Shown: positions 35,261 through 44,688 of the stretch, piece after piece | Layout: each line of letters starts with the position of its first letter | How positions within the stretch are numbered: position 1 is the first letter of the stretch | NCBI GenBank assembly: GCA_913063325.1 | Contig: CAJXYE010000035.1 | Span: 1 to 46,254 of the forward strand | Direction: 5' to 3' | DNA from: an uncultured Colwellia sp. | GTDB taxonomy: Bacteria > Pseudomonadota > Gammaproteobacteria > Enterobacterales > Alteromonadaceae | DNA: 46,254 nucleotides | Notes under the pieces: generated by a model | Seen by the model: only the letters and a program-made list of their open reading frames with translations | Database searches by the model: none | Told to the model about the DNA's origin: nothing | Position numbers and translations under genes: made by a program

Positions 35261-35626
35261 ATGAGCCCATCGGTGCTTATTTGTGATGATTCCAATATGG
35301 CTAGGAAGCAAGTGCTTAGAAGCCTTCCTGAACAATGGAAAGACAATGTTCAAACTGCAACCAATGGAGCAGAAGCCTTAACCATTTTAAGAAATAATGA
35401 GATTGAAATACTTTTTCTTGATCTAACTATGCCAGGTATTGACGGCATTGGTGTTTTACAAGGAATTAAAAAATTAAATATCACCTGTAATGTCTTTGTT
35501 ATATCTGCTGATATTCAACCTGAAATGCAAGCTAAGGTAAAAGCACTCGGCGCAAAAGAGTTTATACGTAAGCCTGTTAAACAGGATGTTTTATTTAATA
35601 ACTTACAGCAGCATAATTTATTATGA
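35261..35626 (+). CDS. CheY-like single-domain response regulator
   Basis: A 121-residue receiver domain without an output domain. The acidic pocket is D9-D10, the phosphoacceptor D54 (FLDLTMPG), the switch Ser82 (VISAD) and K104 (FIRKPV). It should be phosphorylated by a histidine kinase not present in the window. The next gene, a CheC-like phosphatase, overlaps it by four bases (ATGA, 35623-35626), and a diguanylate cyclase follows with a one-base overlap. The three likely form one signalling unit in which the receiver is a partner of the CheC-like protein. Confidence 0.92.
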   Translation: MSPSVLICDDSNMARKQVLRSLPEQWKDNVQTATNGAEALTILRNNEIEILFLDLTMPGIDGIGVLQGIKKLNITCNVFVISADIQPEMQAKVKALGAKEFIRKPVKQDVLFNNLQQHNLL

Positions 35627-36231
35627 ATGAGTTTCACTTAACTGAAGATCAACAAGACTGTTTACAGGAGTTGATTAACATTGCTATGGGGCAAGCCAGT
35701 GATCAGCTTGCTCGCTACCTCAATACTTTTGTCTACCTAAAGGTACCCAGTATTGAAAGTGTTGATGCAAAAAATTTAATGGAAACCTTGAGTCAGCAAA
35801 AAAATACCCTGGCGGTTATTAGCCAAGGATTTTTTGGTTATGAAGGTATCCGCGGTGAAGCGCTGTTAGTGTATCAAGAAGAAGATTCTGGGCGTATTGC
35901 CGATTTATTGGGGTATGAGCCTGATGAGTTATCGCAAGATGAACAATTAATCGATATTAGTTCTATTTTAACTACTACTTTTTTGAATGTATTTGCTCGG
36001 CAAATCGATAATCAAATGTCTTATAATGCGCCTAAATTACTACCTAATGTAAAAGATAAGTTATCTGAACATTTACAACAAATGCCATTTAGTTGGGATT
36101 TAGCGTTAAAAGTGAATATTAACTATCAAGTTACTGATTACTCTTTTAATTGTAATATGGTTTTACTAATCCCTGAGACAGCAATTATTAATATAAAAAA
36201 TGTACTTGACCGGATATTGGCTGAATTTTAA
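35623..36231 (+). CDS. CheC/CheX-like phosphatase-family protein
   Basis: A 202-residue protein. The phosphatase consensus of CheC/CheX/FliY ([DS]-x3-E-x2-N-x22-P) is present: D12, E16, N19 and P42 in QDCLQELINIAMGQASDQLARYL. In the second half of the pseudo-dimer the motif is degenerate (IDISSILTTTFLN, with no Glu-x2-Asn), so probably one active site remains, as in CheX-like forms. Such proteins remove phosphate from CheY-like receivers. Overlap with the receiver gene strongly suggests that receiver as substrate. No other chemotaxis genes are near, so the pair may act on surface or biofilm signalling rather than on flagellar chemotaxis. Confidence 0.85.
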   Translation: MNEFHLTEDQQDCLQELINIAMGQASDQLARYLNTFVYLKVPSIESVDAKNLMETLSQQKNTLAVISQGFFGYEGIRGEALLVYQEEDSGRIADLLGYEPDELSQDEQLIDISSILTTTFLNVFARQIDNQMSYNAPKLLPNVKDKLSEHLQQMPFSWDLALKVNINYQVTDYSFNCNMVLLIPETAIINIKNVLDRILAEF

Positions 36232-37247
36232 TGCTTGATATAAATGCGCTTATTTCACCAGAAAATAAAACACCATCGGCTTTAAGTGAGCAAAATCTGA
36301 CCCAAATTAATAACCAAATAGCGAATCAATTAAATACCGGTATCCTAGTATTAGATGCTGAATATAATATTGTCATGTGGAATCGTTTTTTGCAGGTGCA
36401 TACCGATAAAGTAGCCAATAATATTATTGGTCAATCGATCTTTATTGCCTTTCCAGAAGTGCCAGAGCGCTGGTTATCTCGAAAACTTGATTCAGTTTTA
36501 CAATTAAATACGCCAAGCTTTTGTTCTTGGCAACAAAGACATCACTTGTTTGAACTACCTCATACTCGTCCTATCACCACTGATAGCGAATTTATGGCAC
36601 AAAACTGTACCTTTTTACCTATTGAAACCGATGGTATAGTTAAAAATATTTGTATCCTAATTGAGGATGTGACAGATGTTTGTCATTATCAAACTCAATT
36701 ACAAAAAACCTTAGACGAGCTTGCAACAATAAGCCGTATAGATGGTTTAACACAAATATATAACCGCAGGCATTGGCAAGGATCATTAGAGCAAGAATAT
36801 GCGAAAGCACAACGACATGATAAGAGGTTGTCGCTGATAATGCTCGATTTAGACTACTTTAAGTTACTCAATGATAATTATGGTCATCAATGTGGCGACA
36901 TGGTGCTAATTGAAGTAAGTGCCTTGATAAGTTCTTTATTAAGAGTTGAAGATATATTTGGTCGTTACGGCGGTGAAGAGTTCGCTATTATATTGCCTGA
37001 AACAGAGTTAAGTGGTGCAATGGAGCTTGCACAGCGTATTTGTAGTAGCATAGCTACAAAGCCCTTAACGTATAAAGACCATAAAATAAAGGTTACTGTA
37101 AGCTTAGGTGTTGCACAGCTTAGCGCTGAAGAATCTAATTATGAAATGCTAATTACTCAATCAGATAGTGCTTTATATCAAGCAAAAGCTCAGGGGCGAA
37201 ATCAGGTCTGTTGTGCCGATTTCTCTACAAGCAAGCCCATCGATTAA
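36231..37247 (+). CDS. PAS-GGDEF diguanylate cyclase
   Basis: A 338-residue protein with no membrane span. Residues about 25-150 are a PAS-like sensor (NTGILVLDAEYNIVMWNRFLQ, then GQSIFIAFPEVPE). A coiled linker (THYQ...LQKTLDELATISRIDGLTQIYNRRHW) leads to the GGDEF domain at about 165-330. The active loop is GGEEF (247-251), an active variant; an inhibitory I-site R238-V-E-D241 stands five residues before it, so product inhibition by c-di-GMP is expected. It should make c-di-GMP, which favours biofilm and adhesion. Its ATG shares one base with the stop of the CheC-like gene. The operon thus joins receiver, phosphatase and c-di-GMP synthesis. Confidence 0.93.
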   Translation: MLDINALISPENKTPSALSEQNLTQINNQIANQLNTGILVLDAEYNIVMWNRFLQVHTDKVANNIIGQSIFIAFPEVPERWLSRKLDSVLQLNTPSFCSWQQRHHLFELPHTRPITTDSEFMAQNCTFLPIETDGIVKNICILIEDVTDVCHYQTQLQKTLDELATISRIDGLTQIYNRRHWQGSLEQEYAKAQRHDKRLSLIMLDLDYFKLLNDNYGHQCGDMVLIEVSALISSLLRVEDIFGRYGGEEFAIILPETELSGAMELAQRICSSIATKPLTYKDHKIKVTVSLGVAQLSAEESNYEMLITQSDSALYQAKAQGRNQVCCADFSTSKPID

Positions 37248-37268
37248 TACACTGTGATCTAGCAAGGC

Positions 37269-37533
37269 TATACCCGCTGCCATTCAAGATGCATGTTTCA
37301 GAGCGCTTGAGCGATTTCAATTCAAGGCGCTGTGATGCAATAATGGTTGTTCCATTATAAATCAAAGCAACGATGAATTGATATTGCTCAAGCCCTTCTT
37401 TGATGGGTCTATAAATGATTTACGTGGCGTTATTTATTTAAACCATGGAATGACCATGGTATAAAATAAGTGCCTTACCTAAATCATTTTTAGTTCCCAC
37501 TGAAATCAAGCACTTTGAATGGTAACGGGTATA
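37269..37533. repeat. MITE-like element A (TATACCC ends)
   Basis: The left end TATACCCGCTGCCATTCAA and the right end TTGAATGGTAACGGGTATA are inverted copies with few mismatches, so the 265 bp unit has terminal inverted repeats of about 19 bp. No coding frame. It shares its left 85 bases, in reverse, with the right half of the element at 43818-44130. Confidence 0.8.
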
Positions 37534-37746
37534 TACCCGCTGCACTTGAAGATGCTCGTTTCCCCAAAGGGCTGGTTTATAAGCACTTTAAGCTAGGTTA
37601 TAGACTTCGACAATAACACTACACGGATGTAGCTTAATAGTTATTCAGGAGCACATTCTCCTGAATAACTATTATCTTCAATCTAAGCCTTGCCTAAAGC
37701 CGTTTATAATTCCAGCTGAATCCTGCACCTTCAAATGGCACGGGTA
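37532..37746. repeat. MITE-like element B, abutting element A
   Basis: Begins TATACCCGCTGCACTTGAAG, sharing TA with the end of element A, and ends CTTCAAATGGCACGGGTA, its inverted partner. Inside is a perfect 17 bp hairpin (37635-37651 with 37658-37674) centred on a six-base loop CACATT. The same hairpin with minor changes occurs in reverse at 43818-44130. It ends about 110 bases before the threonine leader peptide. Confidence 0.82.
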
Positions 37747-37859
37747 AGTAACAGAACTTTTTCTTTATTCAAGTTTTTATGCATAAACTATAACTTTTTA
37801 TTTGTTTTTATTTGTCATTAAAGATTGACACTTATCATGACTTAAGGCATTTTAGGCTT

Positions 37860-37931
37860 ATGAAAACAAACAACAGCCACATTATTATTATTACCACCAC
37901 CACCCGAATTGGGATGGCGGTCGCTGGCTAA
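37860..37931 (+). CDS. thrL: Threonine operon leader peptide
   Basis: A 23-residue peptide (MKTNNSHIIIITTTTRIGMA, then VAG, stop) with four consecutive Ile and four consecutive Thr codons. Ribosome stalling at these codons when threonyl- or isoleucyl-tRNA is scarce would prevent the terminator at 37957-37990 from forming. E. coli ThrL has a similar but more mixed Thr/Ile run. It lies 160 bases upstream of thrA. A TATAAC at 37789-37794 is a candidate -10 with a poor -35; the true promoter is not certain. Confidence 0.93.
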   Translation: MKTNNSHIIIITTTTRIGMAVAG

Positions 37932-37956
37932 CGTGTAAAAAATAAAATTTTTATCG

Positions 37957-37990
37957 AAGCCCGTGACCTGAAAAGGTTACGGGCTTTTTT
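37957..37990 (+). terminator. thr attenuator
   Basis: A 12 bp stem AAGCCCGTGACC / GGTTACGGGCTT with one G-T wobble and a six-base loop, followed by a T-run. It sits between the leader peptide and thrA, where the attenuator is expected. Confidence 0.93.
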
Positions 37991-38092
37991 ATGCTTACAA
38001 TGAAGAGTATTAACTCTAATGACATGTAAGGACTTAAATCGTTCTGCATAAAACGAGAGTTTTTATTCATTATTCTTTAGAAAGGAAAAAAC

Positions 38093-40570
38093 ATGCGTGT
38101 ACTTAAATTTGGTGGCTCTTCATTAGCTTCTGCAGAGCGTTTTCGTCAAGTTGCCGATATTATCAAAGACAAAAGTGAGTCTTCAAATATTGCTGTTGTG
38201 GTATCTGCGCCACAAGGGGTTACCAATCATTTAGTGGCTATGGCTGAAAACATTAGTGATGAAGCAAAATTAGTAACAGATTTAGGCCACTTCAAACGCG
38301 CAATAACGGCTATCATTGATGATTTATCAGCAAGTATTAGCAACTTTAATCATCAACATTGTGAGCAAGCATTAACTAATTATGAGCATCAACTGCAACG
38401 TTATATGCAAGGGGTAACTTTATTAACTTATTGCCCTGATCATATTCGAGCGCGAATAATCAGCACAGGTGAACGTTTAAGTGTGGCAATACTTGATGCG
38501 GTATTACAAGCTTATGGCTTACAAGTATCATTATTAGCACCCGAAAAGTTTTTATATACCAATAACTCTTCACTTAATGCGGTAGCAGACTTAGTACTAT
38601 CAAAAGAAAAGTTCGCGCTTGAATACAACAAATTAACTCAAGTCTCGTTAATGCCTGGTTTTATTGGTGTAAATGCTGATGACAATAGTGATATGCCGCA
38701 AGTCACTACGTTAGGTCGTAATGGCTCTGATTACTCAGCTGCAGTATTAGCTGTTTGTGCAGAAGCAGAGTGTTGTGAGATATGGACCGATGTAGATGGC
38801 GTTTACAACGCTGATCCTCGATATATTAAAGAAGCTAAGTTACTTGATTATTTATCTTATCAAGAAGCGATGGAACTATCTTATTTTGGCGCCAGTGTGT
38901 TACATCCAAAAACAATAGGGCCTATCGCTCAATATCATATCAACTGTCTAATTAAAAACACCAGTAATCCAAGTGCCCCAGGTACCTTGATTTCTAGTGA
39001 AAACGATCAACAGAAGCGTGTTAAAGCTATTTCTAACCTTGATGACTTAACCATGGTAAATGTGTCAGGACCTGGTATGAAAGGTATGGTCGGTATGGCG
39101 AGTCGCGTCTTTGCAACCATGAGTCGCGAAAACATTTCGTTGATACTGATTAGCCAGTCTTCTAGTGAGTATTGCATTAGCTTTTGTATATATTCAAGTG
39201 ACGCTGAACGTGCGAAACAAAGTTTACAAGATGAATTTGAACTAGAGCTTTTAAATGGCTTACTTGAGCCTTTATCGTTAAAGGGTGAGTTGTCAATTGT
39301 CTCACTGGTTGGTGATGGCATGCATCATCAACGAGGCGTAGCCGCTAAATTCTTTAGTTCATTAGCGCAAGCTAGAGTTAACGTGGTTGCTATTGCTCAG
39401 GACTCTTCTGAACGTAGTATCTCAGTGGTAGTTGAACAACGAAAATGTATGGATGCGATGAAAGTTAGTCATCAAAATTTCTTTTCGCATAAACCAACGA
39501 TTGATGTTTTCTTAGTAGGTTGTGGCGTTGTTGGTAGTGAGCTAATCGCGCAGATATCTCGCCAGCAAGCGAGTTTAAAAAAGCAAAATATTGTTTTGAA
39601 AGTTTACGGTATTGCCAACTCTAAAGGCATGGTATTTGACAAAGAAGGTATTGATTTAAATAACTGGCAAGATGTTGTTGCCAATGCGAGTAATGCCTTA
39701 CCTGTTAATGTAGATAACCTTAAAGGCTTTGTTCGTGATAATCATCTAATTAACCCTGTGTTTGTTGATTCAACATCAAATGAAGCATTAGCAATGAGTT
39801 ATGTAGATTATTTAGCTGAAGGCTTTCATATTGTCACGCCGAATAAAAAGGCCAATACAGATTCTTGGGAATATTATCAAGAGCTACGTAGTACAGCACA
39901 GAAAACCAATCGTCGTTTCTTATATGAAACAACTGTAGGTGCTGGCTTACCGGTTATTGATACCTTACAGAGCTTAATTAAAGCGGGTGATGAGTTACAA
40001 CGTTTTGAAGGCGTATTATCCGGTTCATTATCGTATATGTTTGGTAAATTAGAAGAAGGTATGTCGTTATCAGAGGCTACCGCTATTGCCAAAGAAAATG
40101 GTTTTACTGAACCAGACCCTCGCGATGATTTAAGTGGTATGGATGTTGCGCGTAAATTATTAATTATGGCGCGTGAAGCGGGTATGCAATTAGAATTATC
40201 TGATATCAACATTGAGTCAGTATTACCGAGTGATTTTGATGCCAGTGGCGATGTAAGTCAGTTTATGAGTAACCTAACTAAGCTTGATAGTGATTTCGCT
40301 GAGCGCGTAGCAAATGCTAAATTAGAAGGTAAAGTGCTGCGTTACATTGGTAATATTGTTGACGGAAAATGTCAGGTTTCTATTGAATCTGTCGGGGCAG
40401 ACCACCCATTATATAGCATTAAAGATGGTGAGAACGCCTTAGCTATACATAGTCGTTATTATCAACCATTACCGTTTGTTTTACGCGGTTACGGTGCGGG
40501 TGCAGCGGTTACAGCCGCAGGTGTCTTTGGTGATTTATTAAGAACCTTAGCGTGGGAGCAACAACACTAA
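38093..40570 (+). CDS. thrA: Bifunctional aspartokinase I / homoserine dehydrogenase I
   Basis: An 825-residue fusion enzyme catalysing the first and third steps from aspartate to threonine. The aspartokinase domain (about 1-290) begins [17 protein letters not shown] and has [16 protein letters not shown] and [10 protein letters not shown]. Two ACT-type regulatory segments follow (about 315-460: [17 protein letters not shown], then [11 protein letters not shown]). The homoserine dehydrogenase part starts near 465 with [14 protein letters not shown] (NAD(P) loop) and has [26 protein letters not shown] and [18 protein letters not shown]. Length is like E. coli ThrA (820), where threonine inhibits both activities; the same is expected. 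AAAGGA precedes ATG 38093. Confidence 0.98.
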   Translation: MRVLKFGGSSLASAERFRQVADIIKDKSESSNIAVVVSAPQGVTNHLVAMAENISDEAKLVTDLGHFKRAITAIIDDLSASISNFNHQHCEQALTNYEHQLQRYMQGVTLLTYCPDHIRARIISTGERLSVAILDAVLQAYGLQVSLLAPEKFLYTNNSSLNAVADLVLSKEKFALEYNKLTQVSLMPGFIGVNADDNSDMPQVTTLGRNGSDYSAAVLAVCAEAECCEIWTDVDGVYNADPRYIKEAKLLDYLSYQEAMELSYFGASVLHPKTIGPIAQYHINCLIKNTSNPSAPGTLISSENDQQKRVKAISNLDDLTMVNVSGPGMKGMVGMASRVFATMSRENISLILISQSSSEYCISFCIYSSDAERAKQSLQDEFELELLNGLLEPLSLKGELSIVSLVGDGMHHQRGVAAKFFSSLAQARVNVVAIAQDSSERSISVVVEQRKCMDAMKVSHQNFFSHKPTIDVFLVGCGVVGSELIAQISRQQASLKKQNIVLKVYGIANSKGMVFDKEGIDLNNWQDVVANASNALPVNVDNLKGFVRDNHLINPVFVDSTSNEALAMSYVDYLAEGFHIVTPNKKANTDSWEYYQELRSTAQKTNRRFLYETTVGAGLPVIDTLQSLIKAGDELQRFEGVLSGSLSYMFGKLEEGMSLSEATAIAKENGFTEPDPRDDLSGMDVARKLLIMAREAGMQLELSDINIESVLPSDFDASGDVSQFMSNLTKLDSDFAERVANAKLEGKVLRYIGNIVDGKCQVSIESVGADHPLYSIKDGENALAIHSRYYQPLPFVLRGYGAGAAVTAAGVFGDLLRTLAWEQQH

Positions 40571-41550
40571 TGTCAGTCAGTAATATTAATAATAGTGTGT
40601 CAGTATTTGCACCGGCTTCCATTGGCAATGTCAGTGTTGGTTTTGATGTATTAGGGCTGGCAGTCAAACCAATCGATGGGACTTTATTAGGAGATGTTGT
40701 AAAGGTAAGTGCAACAACATCCAATGAAAGTAGTCTAACGGTTACCGGTAACTTTGCCGATAAATTACCAAGTAATAAAGAAGATAATATTGTTTGGTCA
40801 TGTTTATTATTGTTTAATGAGCAATTAAAAAATGCTGACAGAGTTCCTGTTTTTGTTGCCCTTAGCTTGGATAAAAAAATGCCTGTTGGCAGTGGTTTAG
40901 GCTCAAGTGCTTGCTCTGTTGTTGCAGCATTAGCAGGCTTAAATGCCTTTTATGCTAAATTTCATGACTTTAGTTTCTCTGAAAATGTGTTATTAAAAAT
41001 GACAGGGCAAATGGAAGCACAAATTAGTGGTAGTTTACATTATGATAATGTAGCGCCGTGTTATTTAGGTGGCTTGCAATTAATGGTGCCTGATGAAAAT
41101 GTGATCGCGCGCATTTTACCCAATTTTGATGATTGTTATTATGTAATGGCCTACCCTGGTATTGAAGTATCGACTAAAGCTGCACGGGATGTTTTACCAA
41201 CCAATTATAGTCGTAGTGATGTTATTCATTATGGTCAAAACTTAGCAACATTTGTGGATGCTTGTCATCGTCAAGATAAGGACCAAGCATTCTCAGTACT
41301 AACCGATGTTGTTGCTGAGCCGTATCGTACTAATTTGTTGCCGAGATATCAAGAGTCGCGAGATTACTTGACGGCACAAGGCGCGTTAGCTGTAGGTATT
41401 TCAGGCTCAGGACCGACACTTTTTTGTGTTTGTGATAACGAACAGCAGGCAGAGCAATACGCTTTATGGTTACAAGATAATTACTTACAAACAGCACTAG
41501 GCTTTGTTCATGTATGTAAAGTAGACAACGTTGGCGCAACCGAAATTTAA
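40570..41550 (+). CDS. thrB: Homoserine kinase
   Basis: A 326-residue GHMP kinase that phosphorylates homoserine. The start is ATG 40570, which shares one base with the thrA stop (TAATG); the TTG upstream lies inside thrA. VFAPASIGNVSVGFDVLGLAV is the N-terminal motif, MPVGSGLGSSACSVVAALAGLN is the GHMP P-loop, and ALAVGISGSGPTLFCVCD is motif 3. Length is close to E. coli ThrB (310). Translational coupling to thrA is evident. Confidence 0.97.
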   Translation: MSVSNINNSVSVFAPASIGNVSVGFDVLGLAVKPIDGTLLGDVVKVSATTSNESSLTVTGNFADKLPSNKEDNIVWSCLLLFNEQLKNADRVPVFVALSLDKKMPVGSGLGSSACSVVAALAGLNAFYAKFHDFSFSENVLLKMTGQMEAQISGSLHYDNVAPCYLGGLQLMVPDENVIARILPNFDDCYYVMAYPGIEVSTKAARDVLPTNYSRSDVIHYGQNLATFVDACHRQDKDQAFSVLTDVVAEPYRTNLLPRYQESRDYLTAQGALAVGISGSGPTLFCVCDNEQQAEQYALWLQDNYLQTALGFVHVCKVDNVGATEI

Positions 41551-41625
41551 TTTATAGCGATTGACATTGGTCAAATATGATCACGATAGCTAAACAGTTT
41601 AGTAAATAGATTATTAGGAAAGACA

Positions 41626-42930
41626 GTGAAATATTATAATTTAAAAGAAAATGACGAACAGGTATCTTTCTCACAAGCCGTAAAGCAGGGTTTAGGTAAA
41701 AATCAGGGATTATTTTTCCCAAGCTCAATGCCTAAATTAGATAATATTGACGAACTACTAGCACTGCCTTTGGTAGAGCGTAGTGTCAAAATATTACAAC
41801 CTTTTGTTGAAGGTGACTTAACGAAAAGCGAATTAACTGACATTGTTACTGATGCCTTTAATTTCCCTGCTTTATTACAACCGATAAGTCCAGACCGTGC
41901 AATTTTAGAATTATTTCACGGGCCAACGTTAGCGTTTAAAGATTTTGGTGCGCGTTTTATGGCTAAATGTTTACAAGCCTTTGTTGCTAAAGACGCTAAA
42001 GCCACAGGTGAAACTAAACCGCTAACTATATTAACTGCTACCTCTGGTGATACCGGCGCTGCTGTTGCTCATGCATTCCATGGTATAGATAACATCCGTG
42101 TTGTTATTATGTATCCAAAAGGTAAAATTAGCTTACTGCAAGAAAAAATGTTTACTACCCTTGGCGGTAATATTGAAACATTAGCCGTTGATGGTGATTT
42201 CGATGATTGTCAGGCACTGGTTAAGCAGTCTTTTGATGATAAAGAATTAGCAAATACTATCGGTTTGAACTCTGCAAACTCTATCAATATCAGTCGATTA
42301 CTTGCTCAGGTTTGTTACTATTTCGAAGCAGTAGCACAGCTATCAAGAGCAAAAAGTGACTTAAGCAGCATAGTATTCTCTATTCCAAGTGGTAATTTTG
42401 GTAATCTTACTGCTGGTTTGTTTGCTAAAGCGATGGGATTACCTATTAAGCGCTTTATTGCCGCGACTAATGCTAACGATACCGTGCCACGTTACTTAGA
42501 AACAGGTGAGTGGACGCCGAATAAAACGGTAGCGACTATTTCAAATGCTATGGATGTTAGTAATCCAAATAACTGGCCACGTGTCGAGCATATGTTGAAA
42601 AGTGGTATTGTTGAGCAAGGCTGTGTCAGCTCAGTATCTATCGATGAAGAGCAAACTCAATCAACGGTTATTCAACTAAGTAAATTAGGTTATATCAGCG
42701 AGCCTCATGCCGCTGTAGCCTATAAAGCATTACAATATAATGCAGCTGAAGACGAATTTGGTGTGTTTTTAGGTACAGCTCATCCGGCTAAATTTAAAGA
42801 AGTTGTTGAGAGCATTCTTGGTCAACCTATTGGTTTACCAAAAGAATTAGCTGATTGTGCCGGTGAGCCAATTTTGTCGCAAGATCTTTCTGCTAACTTC
42901 AGTGATTTACGTAGCTATTTGCTAAGTTAA
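41626..42930 (+). CDS. thrC: Threonine synthase
   Basis: A 434-residue pyridoxal-phosphate enzyme that converts O-phosphohomoserine to threonine. The start is GTG 41626 with AGGAAAG upstream, giving MKYYNLKENDEQVSFSQAV, typical of the family. FHGPTLAFKDFGARFMA has the PLP-binding Lys, LTATSGDTGAAVAHAF the phosphate-binding loop, and IPSGNFGNLTAGLFAKAMGLP the second signature. Length matches E. coli ThrC (428). It ends the thrLABC operon; a terminator follows at 43006. Confidence 0.97.
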   Translation: MKYYNLKENDEQVSFSQAVKQGLGKNQGLFFPSSMPKLDNIDELLALPLVERSVKILQPFVEGDLTKSELTDIVTDAFNFPALLQPISPDRAILELFHGPTLAFKDFGARFMAKCLQAFVAKDAKATGETKPLTILTATSGDTGAAVAHAFHGIDNIRVVIMYPKGKISLLQEKMFTTLGGNIETLAVDGDFDDCQALVKQSFDDKELANTIGLNSANSINISRLLAQVCYYFEAVAQLSRAKSDLSSIVFSIPSGNFGNLTAGLFAKAMGLPIKRFIAATNANDTVPRYLETGEWTPNKTVATISNAMDVSNPNNWPRVEHMLKSGIVEQGCVSSVSIDEEQTQSTVIQLSKLGYISEPHAAVAYKALQYNAAEDEFGVFLGTAHPAKFKEVVESILGQPIGLPKELADCAGEPILSQDLSANFSDLRSYLLS

Positions 42931-43005
42931 GCCGAGTTAAATATCGAAATAACACTTTTGACAATGCTTAACGGCTTTGCTTAAGTTAAAATACAACCTT
43001 AATAT

Positions 43006-43035
43006 AAAAGCTATCACTTTGGTGATGGCTTTTTT
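43006..43035 (+). terminator. Intrinsic terminator of the thr operon
   Basis: Stem AAAAGCTATCAC / GTGATGGCTTTT with a four-base TTTG loop and a T-run, 75 bases after thrC. It separates the threonine operon from ung. Confidence 0.9.
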
Positions 43036-43070
43036 AGTATTAACGGCTATAAAAATATTTGGATATAGAT

Positions 43071-43763
43071 ATGATCAAACCACAATGGCAACAGTTAATT
43101 AGCCGTGAAGCTAAGCAAAGCTACTTTAAAAATTTAGTTAAAGAAGTTGCTAAACAACGAGCTACAGACATTTCAATTTATCCTGCAGCAGATGACGTTT
43201 TCAATGCCTTTAATCACGTTGATTTAGCTGATGTAAAAATTGTTATTCTTGGTCAGGATCCTTATCACGGAAAAGATCAAGCACATGGTTTAGCCTTTTC
43301 AGTACAAAATGGCATAAAAGTACCTCCATCACTGGTGAATATGTATAAAGAGCTGTCAACGGATATCAAGGGCTTTAAAGCCCCCAAACATGGCTGTTTA
43401 ACGCATTGGGCAGAGCAAGGAATTCTTCTGCTAAATACAGTATTAACTGTGCAGCAAGGTAATGCTCATTCTCATGCAAAACTGGGGTGGGAGTTATTTA
43501 CCGAGCAAGTTATTAATGAATTAAATGAGCAGAATAATGGCTGCGTGTTTATCTTATGGGGAGCACATGCCCAGAAAAAAGGGAAAAAGATAAACCAAGA
43601 TAAACATCTTGTTTTATCTGGTCCGCATCCATCACCTCTCTCAGCATATCGCGGGTTCTTTGGTTGTCAGCATTTCTCTCAAGCCAATAATTGGTTAGCG
43701 AAACATCAGATTAATCAAATTGATTGGCAACTTCCGGAAGAGGCTTCTAACAGAAGTAATTAA
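43071..43763 (+). CDS. ung: Uracil-DNA glycosylase
   Basis: A 230-residue family 1 UDG that removes uracil from DNA and starts base excision repair. The start is taken at ATG 43071 (MIKPQWQQLISREAKQSYF); the TTG at 43059 adds four residues. The catalytic GQDPYHG motif is in VVILGQDPYHGKDQAHGLAFSV, the product-side motif is LLNTVLTV, and the His motif is SGPHPSPLSAYRGFFGCQHFSQAN, with HPSPLS intact. Length matches E. coli Ung (229). Alone, after the thr terminator. Confidence 0.97.
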   Translation: MIKPQWQQLISREAKQSYFKNLVKEVAKQRATDISIYPAADDVFNAFNHVDLADVKIVILGQDPYHGKDQAHGLAFSVQNGIKVPPSLVNMYKELSTDIKGFKAPKHGCLTHWAEQGILLLNTVLTVQQGNAHSHAKLGWELFTEQVINELNEQNNGCVFILWGAHAQKKGKKINQDKHLVLSGPHPSPLSAYRGFFGCQHFSQANNWLAKHQINQIDWQLPEEASNRSN

Positions 43764-43817
43764 TAAGTACCTATACTTTTTAAGGGTTGTTGGCAATTTA
43801 ACCTGAAACTTGTGGTT

Positions 43818-44130
43818 TATACCCAAGCAACCTCAAAATGCAGGATTCAGCTGGAGTTAGAAACGCCTTTAGGCAAGGCATTGATTGAAGGTAATAGTTA
43901 TGCAGGAGAATATGCTCCTGCATTCTCTATTAACACCATCCGTGTAGCGTCATTATCGAAATCAATAACGATGTATAAAGCGTTTCTAAACCAAGAGCTC
44001 TGGGACGTCTAAGCAAATCATGCTCGTCGTTATGTAGTTCATTAAGGGAGTAACCATTAATAAAATACACGCCTTGATCATGAATCGCTCAGCCGTCCTG
44101 AAATGAGAATTTTGAAGTCGCTCGGGCATA
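43818..44130. repeat. MITE-like composite element C
   Basis: The first 190 bases match element B (37532-37746) in reverse complement, including the CAGGAG...CTCCTG hairpin with a T-to-G change and CATCCGTGTAG. The last 90 bases match the left end of element A in reverse, ending CGGGCATA. Thus C combines the two units that abut at 37269-37746, in the opposite orientation, with much of A lost. A 66-codon frame inside is an accident of the repeat. Confidence 0.78.
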
Positions 44131-44352
44131 TGTAAAAGGCTACTTGTCGAATATAGTGTTGTCATGCTTTGGTAGAAGAAGGGGAATGGCAGTAATATAT
44201 TTGATCCTATTGGCTATACAAAAGACAACAAATTAGTCGAGCATAATGTACGAGATTAAAAATGTTAGTTACAGCGAGTACTTAACAACTTTATAATTGA
44301 GTTGAGTCTGCTATATTCTATAGTAGATGTATTGCAGTTACTGGGAACTATA
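44131..44352. other. Spacer after element C
   Basis: With element C this makes a 589 base stretch between ung and the next gene. Outside the element there are only short frames and a few A+T-rich blocks; no promoter or RNA gene was recognised. Confidence 0.5.
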
Positions 44353-44649
44353 ATGAGTGTCAATTTTTCACAATTCGATGAGTCGTCAGTTATCATACTT
44401 AAACTATTAGCGCAGAATTTTCCTACGCCAACAGAAATAGGTTTTAATGATGTGTTTCCAAACTCTGAAACTGACAAACGAGCGGCTCATATAGGTACGT
44501 TAGCTTTTTTACGTCATGAAGATCTCATCGCTCATGAGGTAGGTAGTGCATCATCTTTTATTCTTACTCGAAAAGGTTTGGGCTTATTTGATGAAGATAT
44601 ATTTCAACATATAAAAGACCAGCTCCATAGTGAAGCTGAGGATATTTAG
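44353..44649 (+). CDS. Hypothetical small winged-helix-like protein
   Basis: A 98-residue protein of unknown function. The start is taken at ATG 44353 with GGGA upstream (MSVNFSQFDESSVIILKLLAQNFP); the frame runs back to 44302 but without a site. The layout helix (SSVIILKLLAQN), helix (KRAAHIGTLAFLRHEDLIAHEV) and strand-turn-strand (SSFILTRKGLGLF) resembles a winged-helix domain such as in small repressors or phage-derived regulators (xxLTxKGL is a common wing). It has an acidic C-terminal helix (EDIFQHIKDQLHSEAEDI). It is bracketed by repeats and faces the acetyltransferase gene convergently. Confidence 0.65.
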   Translation: MSVNFSQFDESSVIILKLLAQNFPTPTEIGFNDVFPNSETDKRAAHIGTLAFLRHEDLIAHEVGSASSFILTRKGLGLFDEDIFQHIKDQLHSEAEDI

Positions 44650-44688
44650 TCATCAACTTACAATCACTCTCTAAGACAGCTAAAAGCA

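Noticed and set aside
43812..44012. 66-codon open frame after ung
   Set aside because: It lies wholly in MITE-like element C, and its codons follow the repeat hairpins; no ribosome binding site or recognisable protein.
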